64,000 nucleotides of DNA from Bradyrhizobium diazoefficiens USDA 110 (GTDB lineage Bacteria; Pseudomonadota; Alphaproteobacteria; Rhizobiales; Xanthobacteraceae), in assembly GCF_000011365.1 (NCBI RefSeq), contig NC_004463.1, positions 8,790,001-8,854,000 on the forward strand, in the 5' to 3' direction. The notes beneath the pieces are model-generated. The model had not been told where the DNA came from. It made no database searches and worked only from the letters and a program-made list of their open reading frames with translations. The translations under genes and the position numbers were made by a program. Within the stretch, counting starts at the first letter, position 1, and each line of letters opens with the position of its first letter. Shown one piece after another: positions 6,942-15,727 of the stretch.

Positions 6942-8279
6942 CTAACCGGTGGCCGCGAACAGATCCCATTTGCCCGGTAGCCCCTTCAATTCGTACGAAC
7001 CGCGCTCGCTGAACCTCAGTCCCGCGCCCGCGACGAGATCGGTCACAACTCGCGAAACCAGCACCTCGTCTGGCGCGGATTGCGACATGACGCGGGCCGC
7101 CGCGTGGACGGCGATGCCCCCAATGTCGCTGCCCCGCATCTCGATCTCGCCAGTATGCAGACCAGCGCGTACCGGCAAGCCGATCTGACGGGCGGCACTG
7201 CTGAACGACAGCGCGCACCGGATCGCACGACCTGGCCCGTCGAAGGTGGCGAGCACGCCGTCCCCGGTGGTCTTCACCAGATTGCCTCGATGCCGGTCGA
7301 TGAACTGACGCGCAAGCGCGTCGTGCTCGTCGAGGCGGCCCCGCCACCGCTGGTCGCCTATTTCGGCCGCCTGCCGCGTGGAGTCGACGATGTCGGTGAA
7401 CATGACGGTCGCGAGAATGCGCTCGAGATCGGTGTCGCCCGCCTGGCGATGGCCGGTCACGAATTCCTCGATGTCGCCGACCAGGGTCTCGGTGTCCCCG
7501 GTCCAGAATGCGTGATCTCCGGACGGATACTCGATGTACTTCGCCCCGGGTATTCCCGCCGCCATCTTACGGCCCAGCGCTACCGGCACTTGGGCGTCGG
7601 TCGCCCGATGCAGAATCAAGGTCGGGGCGCGGACACACGGAAGGATGGCATTCACGTCTATCCGGCGATTGGAAATTATGTAGGACCTGATGGCGCCCGG
7701 ACTGCACGCCAGCTTTTCGAACTTCGCAATGCGCGCGGCCGCGTCCGGATTGGAGGCCTCGCTCGCGAATACGTTCGCGAGAAAGCTTCCGCTGCCCCAG
7801 CGCTTGACGAGGTTCGCCAGCCTTTCATCGGCCTCTGCAGGGGAAAAGCTCGGCGGAAACAGGTCGGCGATGCGGGCAAGGCCGCCGAAAAGAACCAGGT
7901 GGGAGACGCGATCTGGATAGGTCGTCGCGAACAGAACGCTCATGGAAGCGCCCTCGGAGAAACCGACCAACACGGCCCGCCGCGATCCGATTGCGTCCAT
8001 CACCGCCCGGACGTCGTCGATGCGGTCCTCGAGCGAAGGCACATCGGCAAGCCTGTCGGACAGGCCTTGTCCTCTCTTGTCGAAAGTGACGACCCTCGAG
8101 AACCGGGCCATCCGGCGGAGGATTTGCGTGTAGCCGGGCAGCTCATGCTGGTAATCGATATGCGAGATGATGCCAGGGACCAGGATGATGTCGACAGGGC
8201 CGCTGCCCATGACCTGGTAGGCGATGCTGAAATCGCCGCTCTGCGCATATTGCGTCTCGGGCAATGCAAGTTCAGCCAT
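6942..8279 (-). CDS. alpha/beta hydrolase - class III nucleotide cyclase fusion
   Basis: A 445-residue two-domain protein. Residues 1-275 are an alpha/beta hydrolase with oxyanion region PGIISHIDYQ, nucleophile elbow VGFSEGAS (Ser), an acid in HRATDAQVP and His in SGDHAFW. Residues ~285-445 are a class III adenylate/guanylate cyclase domain with metal-binding Asp in VMFTDIVDSTR and KTTGDGVLATFDGPGRAI, then GLHTGEIE. Such fusions are common in Bradyrhizobium and are thought to couple a ligand-binding hydrolase fold to cAMP synthesis. It seems cytosolic, with no membrane segment. Confidence 0.9.
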   Translation of the reverse strand: MAELALPETQYAQSGDFSIAYQVMGSGPVDIILVPGIISHIDYQHELPGYTQILRRMARFSRVVTFDKRGQGLSDRLADVPSLEDRIDDVRAVMDAIGSRRAVLVGFSEGASMSVLFATTYPDRVSHLVLFGGLARIADLFPPSFSPAEADERLANLVKRWGSGSFLANVFASEASNPDAAARIAKFEKLACSPGAIRSYIISNRRIDVNAILPCVRAPTLILHRATDAQVPVALGRKMAAGIPGAKYIEYPSGDHAFWTGDTETLVGDIEEFVTGHRQAGDTDLERILATVMFTDIVDSTRQAAEIGDQRWRGRLDEHDALARQFIDRHRGNLVKTTGDGVLATFDGPGRAIRCALSFSSAARQIGLPVRAGLHTGEIEMRGSDIGGIAVHAAARVMSQSAPDEVLVSRVVTDLVAGAGLRFSERGSYELKGLPGKWDLFAATG

Positions 8280-8379
8280 GGCCGGCCCCGCTATGACGTT
8301 GCGGGGACTGAGTATTGGTCAGATCGTGGATGAGATCAACTGGGGCGCGAGCATCCGAGGCGGGATCGTTGGCAAGTGA

Positions 8380-8550
8380 CTAGACCGTCTCTTCCGCCCC
8401 GCTGCGCTCGCGGCCGGACACCCGCAGGCGAGTGAGTTCAATCCACGCCAGCGCAGCGTTGATCCATCTCTGCCGTTCGGCTCCATCGGCTTCAGCGGCG
8501 AGCTTCATCGCCGCAACTGCCTCATGCTCGGGGTCGTACTCGGTCTCCAT
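8380..8550 (-). CDS. small hypothetical protein
   Basis: A 56-residue helical protein (METEYDPEHEAVAAMKLAAE, RQRWINAALAWIELTR). Similar short helical proteins occur in rhizobial stress islands. The ATG at 8550 is preferred over the upstream GTG at 8586 because conservation-like composition begins there. Function unknown. Confidence 0.55.
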   Translation of the reverse strand: METEYDPEHEAVAAMKLAAEADGAERQRWINAALAWIELTRLRVSGRERSGAEETV

Positions 8551-8694
8551 CGCGCGGAAATATAATCGCAGATCGTAAACGATCACGCGTCGATGGCACC
8601 GTAGGAATCCGGGGCCGCCGCAAAAACTGGGGCCGTGATCCTATGGCTCGGGAAGTACCACGCCCGTCAGCTCGCCCAATTTGGATAAGAGCGA

Positions 8695-9351
8695 TCAGCC
8701 GTTCTTCGCGGCGCGATTGAAAGCTTGGACCTTCACTAGGTCTTTCGAGTGGGTGCCCTCGCTGTCGGTCTTCGTTTTTGAGTCCACGCCGGCAGGTTGT
8801 ACCGACCGGATAGCCTCTTTGACATTGTCCGGCCCCAGCCCGCCGGCGAGTATTACCGGAGTCCGAACGGTCTCGACGATCGTTCGGCTGATGCTCCAAT
8901 CGTGCGTGACGCCCTGCGCACCGATTTGAGGATCGCCAACGCGATGACTATCAAGCAGGATCCATTCGACAATTCCATCGTAGGCGCGCGCCACCTGCAG
9001 CGCCTCGGGTCCTGTCACCGGTACGCTACGCATGAACCTGACACCTGGCAAAGACCTTCGGAGAGCCGAGACATGGTCGGGGGCAAGCAACTCATTCGAA
9101 GCACCGAGGTGCACGATAGGCGGGCGGAGCTCCCTGGCCATCCGTTCGATCATCGCGACATCCGGCGAAAGGAACAGCGCCGAGAGTACGGACGGCCCCC
9201 TGATAGCTTCCATAACCGCGGCCGCTTCGGAAACCGGAAGCTCCCGGGGGAAAGCGCCATCCCCGACAAGCACGCCGACATGATCGACGCCGATTGCGGA
9301 TATTGCTTCGGCTTCGGCGGGCGTCGCGACTTCGTAGATCTGCGTCAGCAT
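8695..9351 (-). CDS. TrpF-like (phosphoribosylanthranilate isomerase family) barrel
   Basis: A 218-residue TIM-barrel protein related to TrpF: VDHVGVLVGDG, PIVHLGASNE, EWILLDSH, and a phosphate-binding VILAGGLGPDNVKEAI. The catalytic Cys of TrpF, normally in a KICG motif at strand 1, is replaced by TQIYEVAT, while the Asp of LLDS remains. Classical isomerase activity is thus doubtful. It starts 41 bp downstream of the ku stop on the same strand, so the two are probably co-transcribed. The C-terminal GTHSKDLVKVQAFNRAAK resembles the TrpF end. The substrate is unknown. Confidence 0.75.
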   Translation of the reverse strand: MLTQIYEVATPAEAEAISAIGVDHVGVLVGDGAFPRELPVSEAAAVMEAIRGPSVLSALFLSPDVAMIERMARELRPPIVHLGASNELLAPDHVSALRRSLPGVRFMRSVPVTGPEALQVARAYDGIVEWILLDSHRVGDPQIGAQGVTHDWSISRTIVETVRTPVILAGGLGPDNVKEAIRSVQPAGVDSKTKTDSEGTHSKDLVKVQAFNRAAKNG

Positions 9352-9391
9352 TGTTCGACAGCGACTCTGACTAGGCAGATGAGATGGAAGA

Positions 9392-10318
9392 TCAGGCCGA
9401 CTTGCGCCTCGCCCCAGCCGCCGGCTTTTTCGCCGCCGCATCCTTCGCCGGCTTCTTGCCGGCAATCGACATCAGCATCTCCTTCTGGCCCGCAGCAGCC
9501 TTCCGCGGCTTCTTAGCGGGCTTCCCGGCCTTCGCCGGCGCCGCCTCCTGACCAACGCTCCGACGCAGCGCCTCCATCAGGTTGACCACGTTGGTCGCGG
9601 CAGGCTTTTCCTTCGGCGTGATCGGCTTGCCGGCGCGCTTCTGATTGATGAGCTCGATCAGCGCGGTCTCATAGTGGTCCTCGAATTTTTCGGGGTCGAA
9701 CCGGCCGGCCTTCTGGTTCACGATGTGCCTGGCGAGATCGAGCATGTCCTTGGTCACTTTGACGTCCTGGATCTCGTCGAAATACTCCTGCTCGGAGCGC
9801 ACTTCGTAAGGGTAGCGCAGCAGCGTCCCGACGAGCCCCTTGTCCATCGGCTCGAGCGCGATGATGTGCTCGCGGTTGGTCAGCACGACCCGCCCGATCG
9901 CGACCTTGTCCATCTCGCGGATGGTCTCGCGGATCACGGCGAAGGCGTCGTGCCCGACCTTGCCGTCGGGGCGGATGTAGTAGGGGCGGATCAGGTACCG
10001 GGGATCGATGTCGGTCCTGTCGACGAACTCGTCGATCTCGATGGTCCGGGTCGACTCCAGGGCGATCTCCTCGAGCTCCTCCTTGGTAACCTCGATGAAC
10101 TGGTCCTTCTCGAGCTGGTAACCCTTGACGATGTCCTCGTTCGGCACCTCGTCTCCGGTGTCGGCGTCGACCTTCAGGTATTTGATGCGGTGGCCGGTCT
10201 GCCGGTTGAGCTGGTTGAACGAGATCTTCTCGCTCTCCGACGTCGCCGGGTAGAGCGCGACGGGACAGGTGACGAGCGAGAGACGGAGAAACCCTTTCCA
10301 ATTGGCTCGGGGGGCCAT
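9392..10318 (-). CDS. ku: Ku DNA end-binding protein
   Basis: A 308-residue bacterial Ku that as a homodimer rings DNA ends and recruits a LigD-type ligase in non-homologous end joining. Seen are the beta-barrel start NWKGFLRLSLVTCPV, the central PYYIRPDGKVGHDAFAVI and VGTLLRYPYEVR, and the long Lys/Ala/Pro-rich C-terminal tail ending RRKSA typical of rhizobial Ku. The length is normal. Two stand-alone ligases (15728, 21971) are its likely partners. A decayed second copy lies at 3989. The ~70 bp upstream, including GGAAC followed 16 bases later by TCTT, are conserved in both copies. Confidence 0.95.
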   Translation of the reverse strand: MAPRANWKGFLRLSLVTCPVALYPATSESEKISFNQLNRQTGHRIKYLKVDADTGDEVPNEDIVKGYQLEKDQFIEVTKEELEEIALESTRTIEIDEFVDRTDIDPRYLIRPYYIRPDGKVGHDAFAVIRETIREMDKVAIGRVVLTNREHIIALEPMDKGLVGTLLRYPYEVRSEQEYFDEIQDVKVTKDMLDLARHIVNQKAGRFDPEKFEDHYETALIELINQKRAGKPITPKEKPAATNVVNLMEALRRSVGQEAAPAKAGKPAKKPRKAAAGQKEMLMSIAGKKPAKDAAAKKPAAGARRKSA

Positions 10319-10727
10319 GTACGCAGAACTCCGGTTCGAGGCGGCCTGGATTCAAGACGAACGGGCGAAGCCGGTTCCGACACGCCGGCTGCCATCCACG
10401 AGATTCATCCCTCCGCGGCTGCTGCGCCATGGGAATTGGGGAGAGAGTCTCTTTCCTCTTTAGAAACAAAACGGGAACATAATCACGTTGCTCAAAGCGA
10501 ACCGCGCCGACCGGCGTAGAGTTGATTCCCTACCTAGCGGCATGAGAGCGCGCTCCGGTGCTGTTACGGTTGCGGAGACCCGGACTCCTAGGCACTCCGG
10601 GCTCCGCTCTATCTTTGCGACCGCAGTTACGGCGTCGGCTCCGAGAGCGACCCGTGGGCACGTTCGAGGGAACGAAGCCCGGGACTGCGGGTTGAACCGC
10701 GAAGGCATTTGGACAGTTTGAGAGCAA
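10319..10727. other. long upstream region of ku, no gene seen
   Basis: About 400 bases without a supported gene. Bases 10319-10390 are shared with the leader of the ku remnant at 3989 and hold a GGAAC box with an imperfect EcfG -10 (TCTT). The remainder contains only unconvincing short open frames. Confidence 0.5.
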
Positions 10728-10765
10728 GATCGGCCTCGGCAGCAATATGGTTGCCGGGGCCGATC
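10728..10765. terminator. strong hairpin, probable bidirectional terminator
   Basis: A 14-bp stem (left arm 10728-10741, right arm 10752-10765, one G-T wobble) with a 10-base loop. The plus side is followed by TCTGTTTT. It lies 10 bp beyond the stop of the minus-strand gene at 10776 and would end its transcript before ku. Confidence 0.65.
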
Positions 10766-10775
10766 TCTGTTTTGG

Positions 10776-10958
10776 CTACTTGGCCGGCGGCCGCAGCGGA
10801 CTTTCCGCCCATTTCCGCGCGGCGGGGTCGTGCAGCGGGTCGTCCTCGCAGCTGGTGCAGACGTAGCGCGGTCGCCCCTCCCGAGCTTCGTCAGGCACAG
10901 CCTTCATGGGCTTGCCGCACCCCGGGCACGCCTTCCGGATCGGGTAGAGTACCGCCAT
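10776..10958 (-). CDS. small zinc-ribbon protein
   Basis: A 60-residue protein with two CxxC knuckles (CPGCGKPM and CTSCEDD) separated by 22 residues, a zinc ribbon. Similar proteins are common in rhizobia as hypotheticals. Its start ATG follows a short leader. The role is unknown; nucleic-acid or protein binding is possible. Confidence 0.75.
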   Translation of the reverse strand: MAVLYPIRKACPGCGKPMKAVPDEAREGRPRYVCTSCEDDPLHDPAARKWAESPLRPPAK

Positions 10959-11108
10959 TGGAATTGCCCCTGCCTCAGGTAGCTTAGTTCCCGATGTGCG
11001 GAGAGCGCAAGCAGATCGCTGGAAGCTATCCGACTGCGTCAGATCACTTGACGCGACGGCAAGCGCGCGTTGAAATTCGGCTTTCAGTGATGTTGCGGGG
11101 GTGGCGTC

Positions 11109-11309
11109 GTGGAAGAGTTCTACAGGAGCTTCGCGCAGCGGGCGCGCGATCTGGCCGAGAACGCGGATCCGTTCACCAGGCGACGGCTGCTCGACCTGGC
11201 TCAGCGATACGATCTCAGGAGCAGACCCGGAACCTCGGGCGGAAGGTCGATCCCGCCACCGCGGGCGACGCCTCCGACGGTGCTGTTCTCAGGCTCTGGC
11301 GAGGCCTGA
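11109..11309 (+). CDS. small hypothetical protein
   Basis: A 66-residue protein with a GTG start. The N-terminal 35 residues (MEEFYRSFAQRARDLAENAD, RRLLDLAQRY) are an amphipathic helical motif seen in many short rhizobial proteins. The C-terminal part is disordered and Pro/Gly-rich. Its stop is 18 bp from the stop of the convergent 11328 gene. Confidence 0.6.
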   Translation: MEEFYRSFAQRARDLAENADPFTRRRLLDLAQRYDLRSRPGTSGGRSIPPPRATPPTVLFSGSGEA

Positions 11310-11327
11310 TAGATCTTCAAGCGAACC

Positions 11328-11492
11328 TCACTGATCGCCCTCTTCGCCTTGGGAAGTGATCTCGGCGGCGCGCCTCTCGCATTCCTCGGCAAGACAGGTG
11401 AGACACTTGACCGTGTACGGATCCGTGATGGAGGCAACAAGCCTCCGGCACCGTTCGGCCTGGGCCAGCAATTTGGCTCTCTCATTCTCCAT
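11328..11492 (-). CDS. small Cys-containing helical protein
   Basis: A 54-residue protein starting MENERAKLLAQAERC, with a second helix VKCLTCLAEECERRAAE. It belongs to the same loose group of 'A-x-x-C-R-x-L-A' small helical proteins as those at 36262 and 40683. An upstream in-frame ATG at 11582 is possible but its extension looks non-coding. Function unknown. Confidence 0.6.
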   Translation of the reverse strand: MENERAKLLAQAERCRRLVASITDPYTVKCLTCLAEECERRAAEITSQGEEGDQ

Positions 11493-11638
11493 GGGAGATA
11501 ACGACCCCTGCTCACTGCAGTTGCTGGCCGTTTTCGCCAAATCCGCGAGTTCAAATCGCGCAGCATGTGAGACCCAGTTCACACGGCGCCAAGACCCATC
11601 CAGCTACGGTGTCCTCTCCCGTTTTTCGGAGAAGACTG

Positions 11639-11797
11639 ATGCTTGCCAGCTTGGCCAGAGCGTTCTCGTGTGCGGCCCACGCGAAAGTCGGCACCGAGGA
11701 GCTGAAGATCATCGCGATCTTCTGCGGTGCCGGCCTGCTGCTGTCATTGCTGGCGGCCATGGCCTTCGGCCCCGGCCTGGGAGCCGAGCCGTTCTGA
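11639..11797 (+). CDS. putative small membrane protein
   Basis: The C-terminal part (LKIIAIFCGAGLLLSLLAAM, then GPGLGAEPF) is one membrane helix and resembles short Bradyrhizobium membrane peptides that begin close to KIIAIFCGAG. The ATG at 11639 is the nearest; a non-ATG start near 11700, just after GAGGAG, is an alternative that would leave ~31 residues. Low certainty on the start. Confidence 0.4.
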   Translation: MLASLARAFSCAAHAKVGTEELKIIAIFCGAGLLLSLLAAMAFGPGLGAEPF

Positions 11798-11816
11798 GCC
11801 CCGGGGCCAGCGCGCC

Positions 11817-12425
11817 CTAATCTCTTGCCCGCCGGAGAGCCGTCTGCAGCTTCTCGCGCTCCCGCTCCCAGCGCGCGTCCTCGGCCTCAGCGCGCTCGTC
11901 GAGCGCGGCCCGCTCGGCTTCGATATCGGCTACCCTCGCCTCATGCGCCCGCTTGGCCTTCTCGAGATCGGCTTGCGCCTGGGCGACAGCCTTGTCGCGG
12001 CGGGCGCGGTCCCTCACGCGAGCGGCTTCCTCCTTGCGTCGCTCGGCGTCCCGTCGGCGCTGCTCCTTCTCGAAATCCTGCGCGGCTTTGCGCGCGGCCT
12101 TGTCGTCGATCTTGGCCGGGCGCTTCGCAGGCTCGGCCTGACGCCGCTTGGGGCGTTTGGCGCCTTCCTCTTCCGCCAGGTCGGTCGGCAGCTCGGCGTG
12201 CTCGGTGAAACCGCCGGTCGAGCCGACCGGACGCCGCAGCACCACGCCCGGCTTCGCCATCGTGACGGCGACGATGTCAGGGTCGTCCGTTTCACGCGCG
12301 GCGCCTTGATGGAAGAGGTTGCTGCTGGCGCCCCAGGCCTCCAGCGCCGCCTTCATCGACGGCGCCGCGACGGCCTGGTCGTAGAAGCCCAGCGACGTGA
12401 CGTAGGTCTTCAGTTTTCTCGCCAT
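11817..12425 (-). CDS. charged coiled-coil protein
   Basis: A 202-residue protein. The N-terminal ~75 residues form a small folded part (MARKLKTYVTSLGFYDQAVA, LEAWGASSNLFHQG). The C-terminal two-thirds are an Ala/Glu/Lys/Arg-rich coiled coil (about residues 85-200). Similar rhizobial proteins are often labelled TolA-like from composition only. No signal peptide or membrane segment is visible, so it is probably cytosolic. A weak EcfG-like box (GGAAC-N17-CGTA) lies upstream. Confidence 0.75.
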   Translation of the reverse strand: MARKLKTYVTSLGFYDQAVAAPSMKAALEAWGASSNLFHQGAARETDDPDIVAVTMAKPGVVLRRPVGSTGGFTEHAELPTDLAEEEGAKRPKRRQAEPAKRPAKIDDKAARKAAQDFEKEQRRRDAERRKEEAARVRDRARRDKAVAQAQADLEKAKRAHEARVADIEAERAALDERAEAEDARWEREREKLQTALRRARD

Positions 12426-12667
12426 CGAGCCGCTCGCTCAGCCTGTCGTGGACGCTACGCAGGAGGGCTGGCCCGTGTTCCTAACCCTGGGAGACGGTCC
12501 GAACTCCGGCCCGCCCCCGAGCCGCTCAGCCGATGCTGCTACGCCTGCAATCCGACCGAACAACATCTACGCTCCTGAAAACGCCGTGAATCGCTCGAAT
12601 CTCGGATACCTCGCGGGCACGTATTGTGCCACACCGTTAAGCGAACAGCGCTATCCCTCGAGAATCG

Positions 12668-13564
12668 ATGCTTCAACACACGACCGATCTCGCGGCCTTG
12701 GCCGAGGCACTCAGCCGATCGTCGGACTATCGGGTGCTGCGCCGCCTGGTCCCGCGCATACCGTTGTCCCGGCCAGCGGGGCAGGAAACCAGGACAGGCA
12801 TCCTGCTCGACACAGAGACGACCGGCCTCGATCATCGTAAGGACGAGATCATCGAGCTTGGGATGGTCAAGTTCGACTACACGCCGGACGGTCGGATCGT
12901 CGGCGTCAGGGATACGTTCGCCGCCTTCGACGAACCTTCCGCCCCCATCCCGCCCGAGATAACCGCGATTACTGGCATCACCGACGAGATGGTCGCCGGC
13001 CAGCGGATCGACGATGCTGCCGTCTCCGCGTTCGTCGACGACGCGGTCATCACGATCGCGCATAACAGTGGTTTCGACCGGAAGTTCGCGGAGCGCTATT
13101 GGCCGGTCTTCGAGCACAAGGCCTGGGGCTGCAGCGCGACCGAAATCGACTGGCGTGAGCACGGCTTCGCAGGCGCGCAACTCGGCTATCTGCTGAACGG
13201 GACCGGCTTCTTCCACCAGGCGCACCGCGCCGTCGATGACTGCCACGCACTGCTGGAGGTCCTGGACTTCGTACTGCCGACGACCGGTGCGCCGGCGCTC
13301 GCGCTTCTGCTCGAGACCGCCCGCAGGCCGACGCTGCGGGTCTGGGCGGAGCAGACCGCGTTCGAGCTCAAGGACTCGCTGAAGCGGCGCGGCTATCGCT
13401 GGAACGACGGCAGCGACGGCAGACCCAAGTCCTGGTTCATAGATGTCAACGAGAGCGGTCTGGACGACGAGATCGCCTTCCTGCGAGCCGAGATCTACAT
13501 GCGCGAGGTCGAGCCAAGCGTACAGCGCCTGACCGCATTCACCCGGTTTTCCTGCCGGGCATAG
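12668..13564 (+). CDS. DnaQ-like 3'-5' exonuclease
   Basis: A 298-residue protein with a DEDDh exonuclease domain at about residues 40-205: Exo I LLDTETTGLD, Exo II IAHNSGFDRKF and Exo III HQAHRAVDDC with the catalytic His and Asp. The C-terminal 90 residues (LKRRGYRWNDGSDGRPKSW) match the tail found in a group of exonucleases annotated as DNA polymerase III epsilon-like. It is not the replicative epsilon subunit because it lacks the polymerase-binding tail. A role in repair or RNA turnover is likely. Confidence 0.9.
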   Translation: MLQHTTDLAALAEALSRSSDYRVLRRLVPRIPLSRPAGQETRTGILLDTETTGLDHRKDEIIELGMVKFDYTPDGRIVGVRDTFAAFDEPSAPIPPEITAITGITDEMVAGQRIDDAAVSAFVDDAVITIAHNSGFDRKFAERYWPVFEHKAWGCSATEIDWREHGFAGAQLGYLLNGTGFFHQAHRAVDDCHALLEVLDFVLPTTGAPALALLLETARRPTLRVWAEQTAFELKDSLKRRGYRWNDGSDGRPKSWFIDVNESGLDDEIAFLRAEIYMREVEPSVQRLTAFTRFSCRA

Positions 13565-13575
13565 CGATAAATCCT

Positions 13576-14364
13576 TCAGGGCGTCCATCCTCGCGTGCCC
13601 AAAAGAACGCCGTGATTTCTGCCGGCAGCATTGAAATCGTAGATCTTCAAGTCGGACCAATCGAGCTTTCCGTGAACCTCGGCCAGAGACTCCTTATCCA
13701 ACTTCTCGTACACCTGAACGGCGAAAAGGATCCGCCTAGCGGCAAAGGCGTCGCCGAACTCCGCGATGATCTTGGTTATGGGAGGTTCGGTTCGGCGTAG
13801 ATCCAGCCCTTCTGTCTCATCCAGAGCAGTGCCCCAAGGCGGCGCCACGAAGACGATCATGGCCTCATCGGGCGCGGTATGGAGTTGACCCAGCATGATG
13901 CCGTAATCGCCCCGCTTCAGATCGATGGTCCGATCGAGGGCCGCGAGGTTTTGCTTGGTCAGCTGAAAGACCTGAGGGTCGAACTCGAAGGCGATCCCGC
14001 GCGATCGCGGCACGTGCCGCAATATCCAGTACAAGGTATTGCAAGAGCCTGCGAAAGGATCGACGACGACCCACCGGCCTGGTGCCGGAAGCGACGCCGC
14101 GACGGCCGCGACGTCCTGCCCGATGCGGTCGGCAACGGCATCTCGGGTGCACTCGACGGCGGTCCGGCCGAGCAAACGCACTCCGCGCGCGTACCACTCG
14201 GCCGGCTTCATGCCGTACAGCCGGACGAAGTCGGGATCGGAGAAGCTGTCGCTACCGTATCGACGGACCTCGTCCAAGGTCAACAGCTGGTTGCGCTTCG
14301 CGCCGTGCAGCAGCAACGCTCGGTCATGAATCGGTGCCTCGGATTCCTTCGAACGCTCATTCAT
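13576..14364 (-). CDS. class I SAM-dependent methyltransferase, Tgs1-like
   Basis: A 262-residue protein. Motif I is VVDPFAGSCNTLYWILRH, the acidic residue after strand 2 is in IAFEFDPQVF, and motif IV is IVFVAPPWGTAL, a PPW-type active site as in N-methyltransferases of the RNA-cap/rRNA guanine-N2 group. The N-terminal ~80 residues are a helical lead-in (RRYGSDSFSDPDFVRLYG). The substrate is unknown. It converges with the exonuclease gene, the stops being 11 bp apart. Confidence 0.75.
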   Translation of the reverse strand: MNERSKESEAPIHDRALLLHGAKRNQLLTLDEVRRYGSDSFSDPDFVRLYGMKPAEWYARGVRLLGRTAVECTRDAVADRIGQDVAAVAASLPAPGRWVVVDPFAGSCNTLYWILRHVPRSRGIAFEFDPQVFQLTKQNLAALDRTIDLKRGDYGIMLGQLHTAPDEAMIVFVAPPWGTALDETEGLDLRRTEPPITKIIAEFGDAFAARRILFAVQVYEKLDKESLAEVHGKLDWSDLKIYDFNAAGRNHGVLLGTRGWTP

Positions 14365-14455
14365 GTACGGAAGCTCCTGCGATCGACGTTTCCAATTTCA
14401 GCACGCTGTCAAGGCTCGGCTGCCACGAGCAGACCCGGACGAACAAAATGGACGG

Positions 14456-15274
14456 TCAGCGCAGCGATGCGACAACCACGAAGGACTCCTGTGGAAACGT
14501 CAGCCTGCCGTTCGCGAGTATCGAGGGATCCAGACGGGCCGCCACGTCGTCGGCGATAGCCGCGATCGTGCGCTCACGTCCGGCGTCGTCCTCTCTCGTC
14601 AACAGTGCGGCCATCGGGGTCGCCGTGAGCTGGAAGCGAACGTAGTCGAGCGCCGATGGAAAGCCGATCTGCTTGGTCACGGTCTCGACACCCACACGGT
14701 CGAAGCCCGCCTGGCGCACCCAATTGCCCACCTCGTCGGCATTGCACGTAAGATGCTCGGCACGTTTGGTCCGCGAGGACTCTGGCCCGAGAAACCCATC
14801 CAGCGCCTGCACGAAAGCGTTCGCGGCCGGAGTGTGCTCGATTGCGCTGTAGACGCTGAGCCCGAGGCGTCCGGACGGCTTGAGGACGCGAGCCATCTCT
14901 CGGAGCGCCTGCGGTCGGTCAGGAAAGAATTGCAGTCCGAGTTGGCAGAGCACGACATCGAAGCTGCGCGTTGCGAAGGGCAAATCCAGCGCGCTGCCCT
15001 CGGTCCACTCCACGTCGCTGGATTTCGCCCGGGCTACGGCCAGCATGGCCCCGTTGAGGTCTATGCCGACCAGCCTTCCGACGTGGCCGCGCTCGGCCAG
15101 CCGGCGCGCCACGACGCCGGTCCCGCACGCCACGTCCAGGACGCATTCTCCCTTTGCCGGGTCGATGCGATCGAGCAGATCATCGGCCCAGACCGACGTG
15201 ATGGCGGGGACGAGATACCGCTCATACAATTCGGGAGCGCTGGCATCCATCTGCCAATGATCGTGAACTGTCAT
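14456..15274 (-). CDS. class I SAM-dependent methyltransferase, UbiE-like
   Basis: A 272-residue methyltransferase with motif I VLDVACGTGVVARRLAERG, acidic residue in VGIDLNGAML, motif IV DVVLCQLGLQFFPDR and motif V ARVLKPSGRLGLSV. This is the UbiE/Coq5-like layout acting on small molecules. The ATG at 15274 is chosen because CAGGAGGG precedes it; the open frame extends further without coding signs. The substrate is unknown. Confidence 0.85.
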   Translation of the reverse strand: MTVHDHWQMDASAPELYERYLVPAITSVWADDLLDRIDPAKGECVLDVACGTGVVARRLAERGHVGRLVGIDLNGAMLAVARAKSSDVEWTEGSALDLPFATRSFDVVLCQLGLQFFPDRPQALREMARVLKPSGRLGLSVYSAIEHTPAANAFVQALDGFLGPESSRTKRAEHLTCNADEVGNWVRQAGFDRVGVETVTKQIGFPSALDYVRFQLTATPMAALLTREDDAGRERTIAAIADDVAARLDPSILANGRLTFPQESFVVVASLR

Positions 15275-15431
15275 GACACCCTCCTGAAATTGGCCGGGTG
15301 AAACCAAGAAGATCAACAAATATTCCCCATGCTGACCGATAAGGACGGCCAACACAAGGTCTCTAAAAGTATGCTCGTCTTCCGGCGGAGTGTCGACGTT
15401 TGGCAGAAACTGGCGAAGACCGGCCGCTGGT

Positions 15432-15614
15432 TCAGCGTCCCAACCGCTTCTCGACCCGCTTGCGGCTATTGCCGACCTTCTTGACGGCCTTCTTCACGGC
15501 CGATGCCGAGCGGCCGGTCTTCTTCGCTTCGTAGCGGACTTCGTAGTCCTGTCCCTTGGCGACGCGCGCCCGGTCCTGCTTGCGTCCACGCGCTGTCTTC
15601 TTCGCTGCCGCCAT
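15432..15614 (-). CDS. DUF3606 small basic protein
   Basis: A 60-residue Lys/Arg-rich protein (MAAAKKTARGRKQDRARVAK, YEVRYEAKKTG, VKKAVKKVG) of the DUF3606 family, common and often stress-induced in rhizobia and probably nucleic-acid-binding. The ATG at 15614 follows GAGGAGCC. A perfect EcfG-type promoter lies 33 bp upstream. Confidence 0.85.
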   Translation of the reverse strand: MAAAKKTARGRKQDRARVAKGQDYEVRYEAKKTGRSASAVKKAVKKVGNSRKRVEKRLGR

Positions 15615-15646
15615 CGGCTCCTCCTCTTTCGAACTGACGGCGATGC

Positions 15647-15671
15647 AACGCTGCAAGGATTCGGGGGTTCC
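15647..15671 (-). promoter_or_regulatory. EcfG-type promoter of the DUF3606 gene
   Basis: On the minus strand: GGAAC at 15671-15667, 16 bases, then CGTT at 15650-15647, a perfect match to the alphaproteobacterial general-stress consensus. The -10 box is 33 bp before the ATG. Confidence 0.8.
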
Positions 15672-15727
15672 TGAAACGAATCCTGCCGTCCCGGCTTGAG
15701 TCCACCAGCTGCGTTGGAGTTCGTTGC

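Noticed and set aside
7080-8333. Plus-strand open frame of 417 codons
   Set aside because: Antisense shadow of the hydrolase-cyclase gene; no recognisable motifs.
10319-10400. EcfG promoter of ku
   Set aside because: GGAAC is conserved in both ku copies, but the expected -10 reads TCTT; noted as possible, not counted.
12539-13660. Minus-strand open frame of 373 codons
   Set aside because: Antisense to the DnaQ-like exonuclease, which has all its catalytic motifs.
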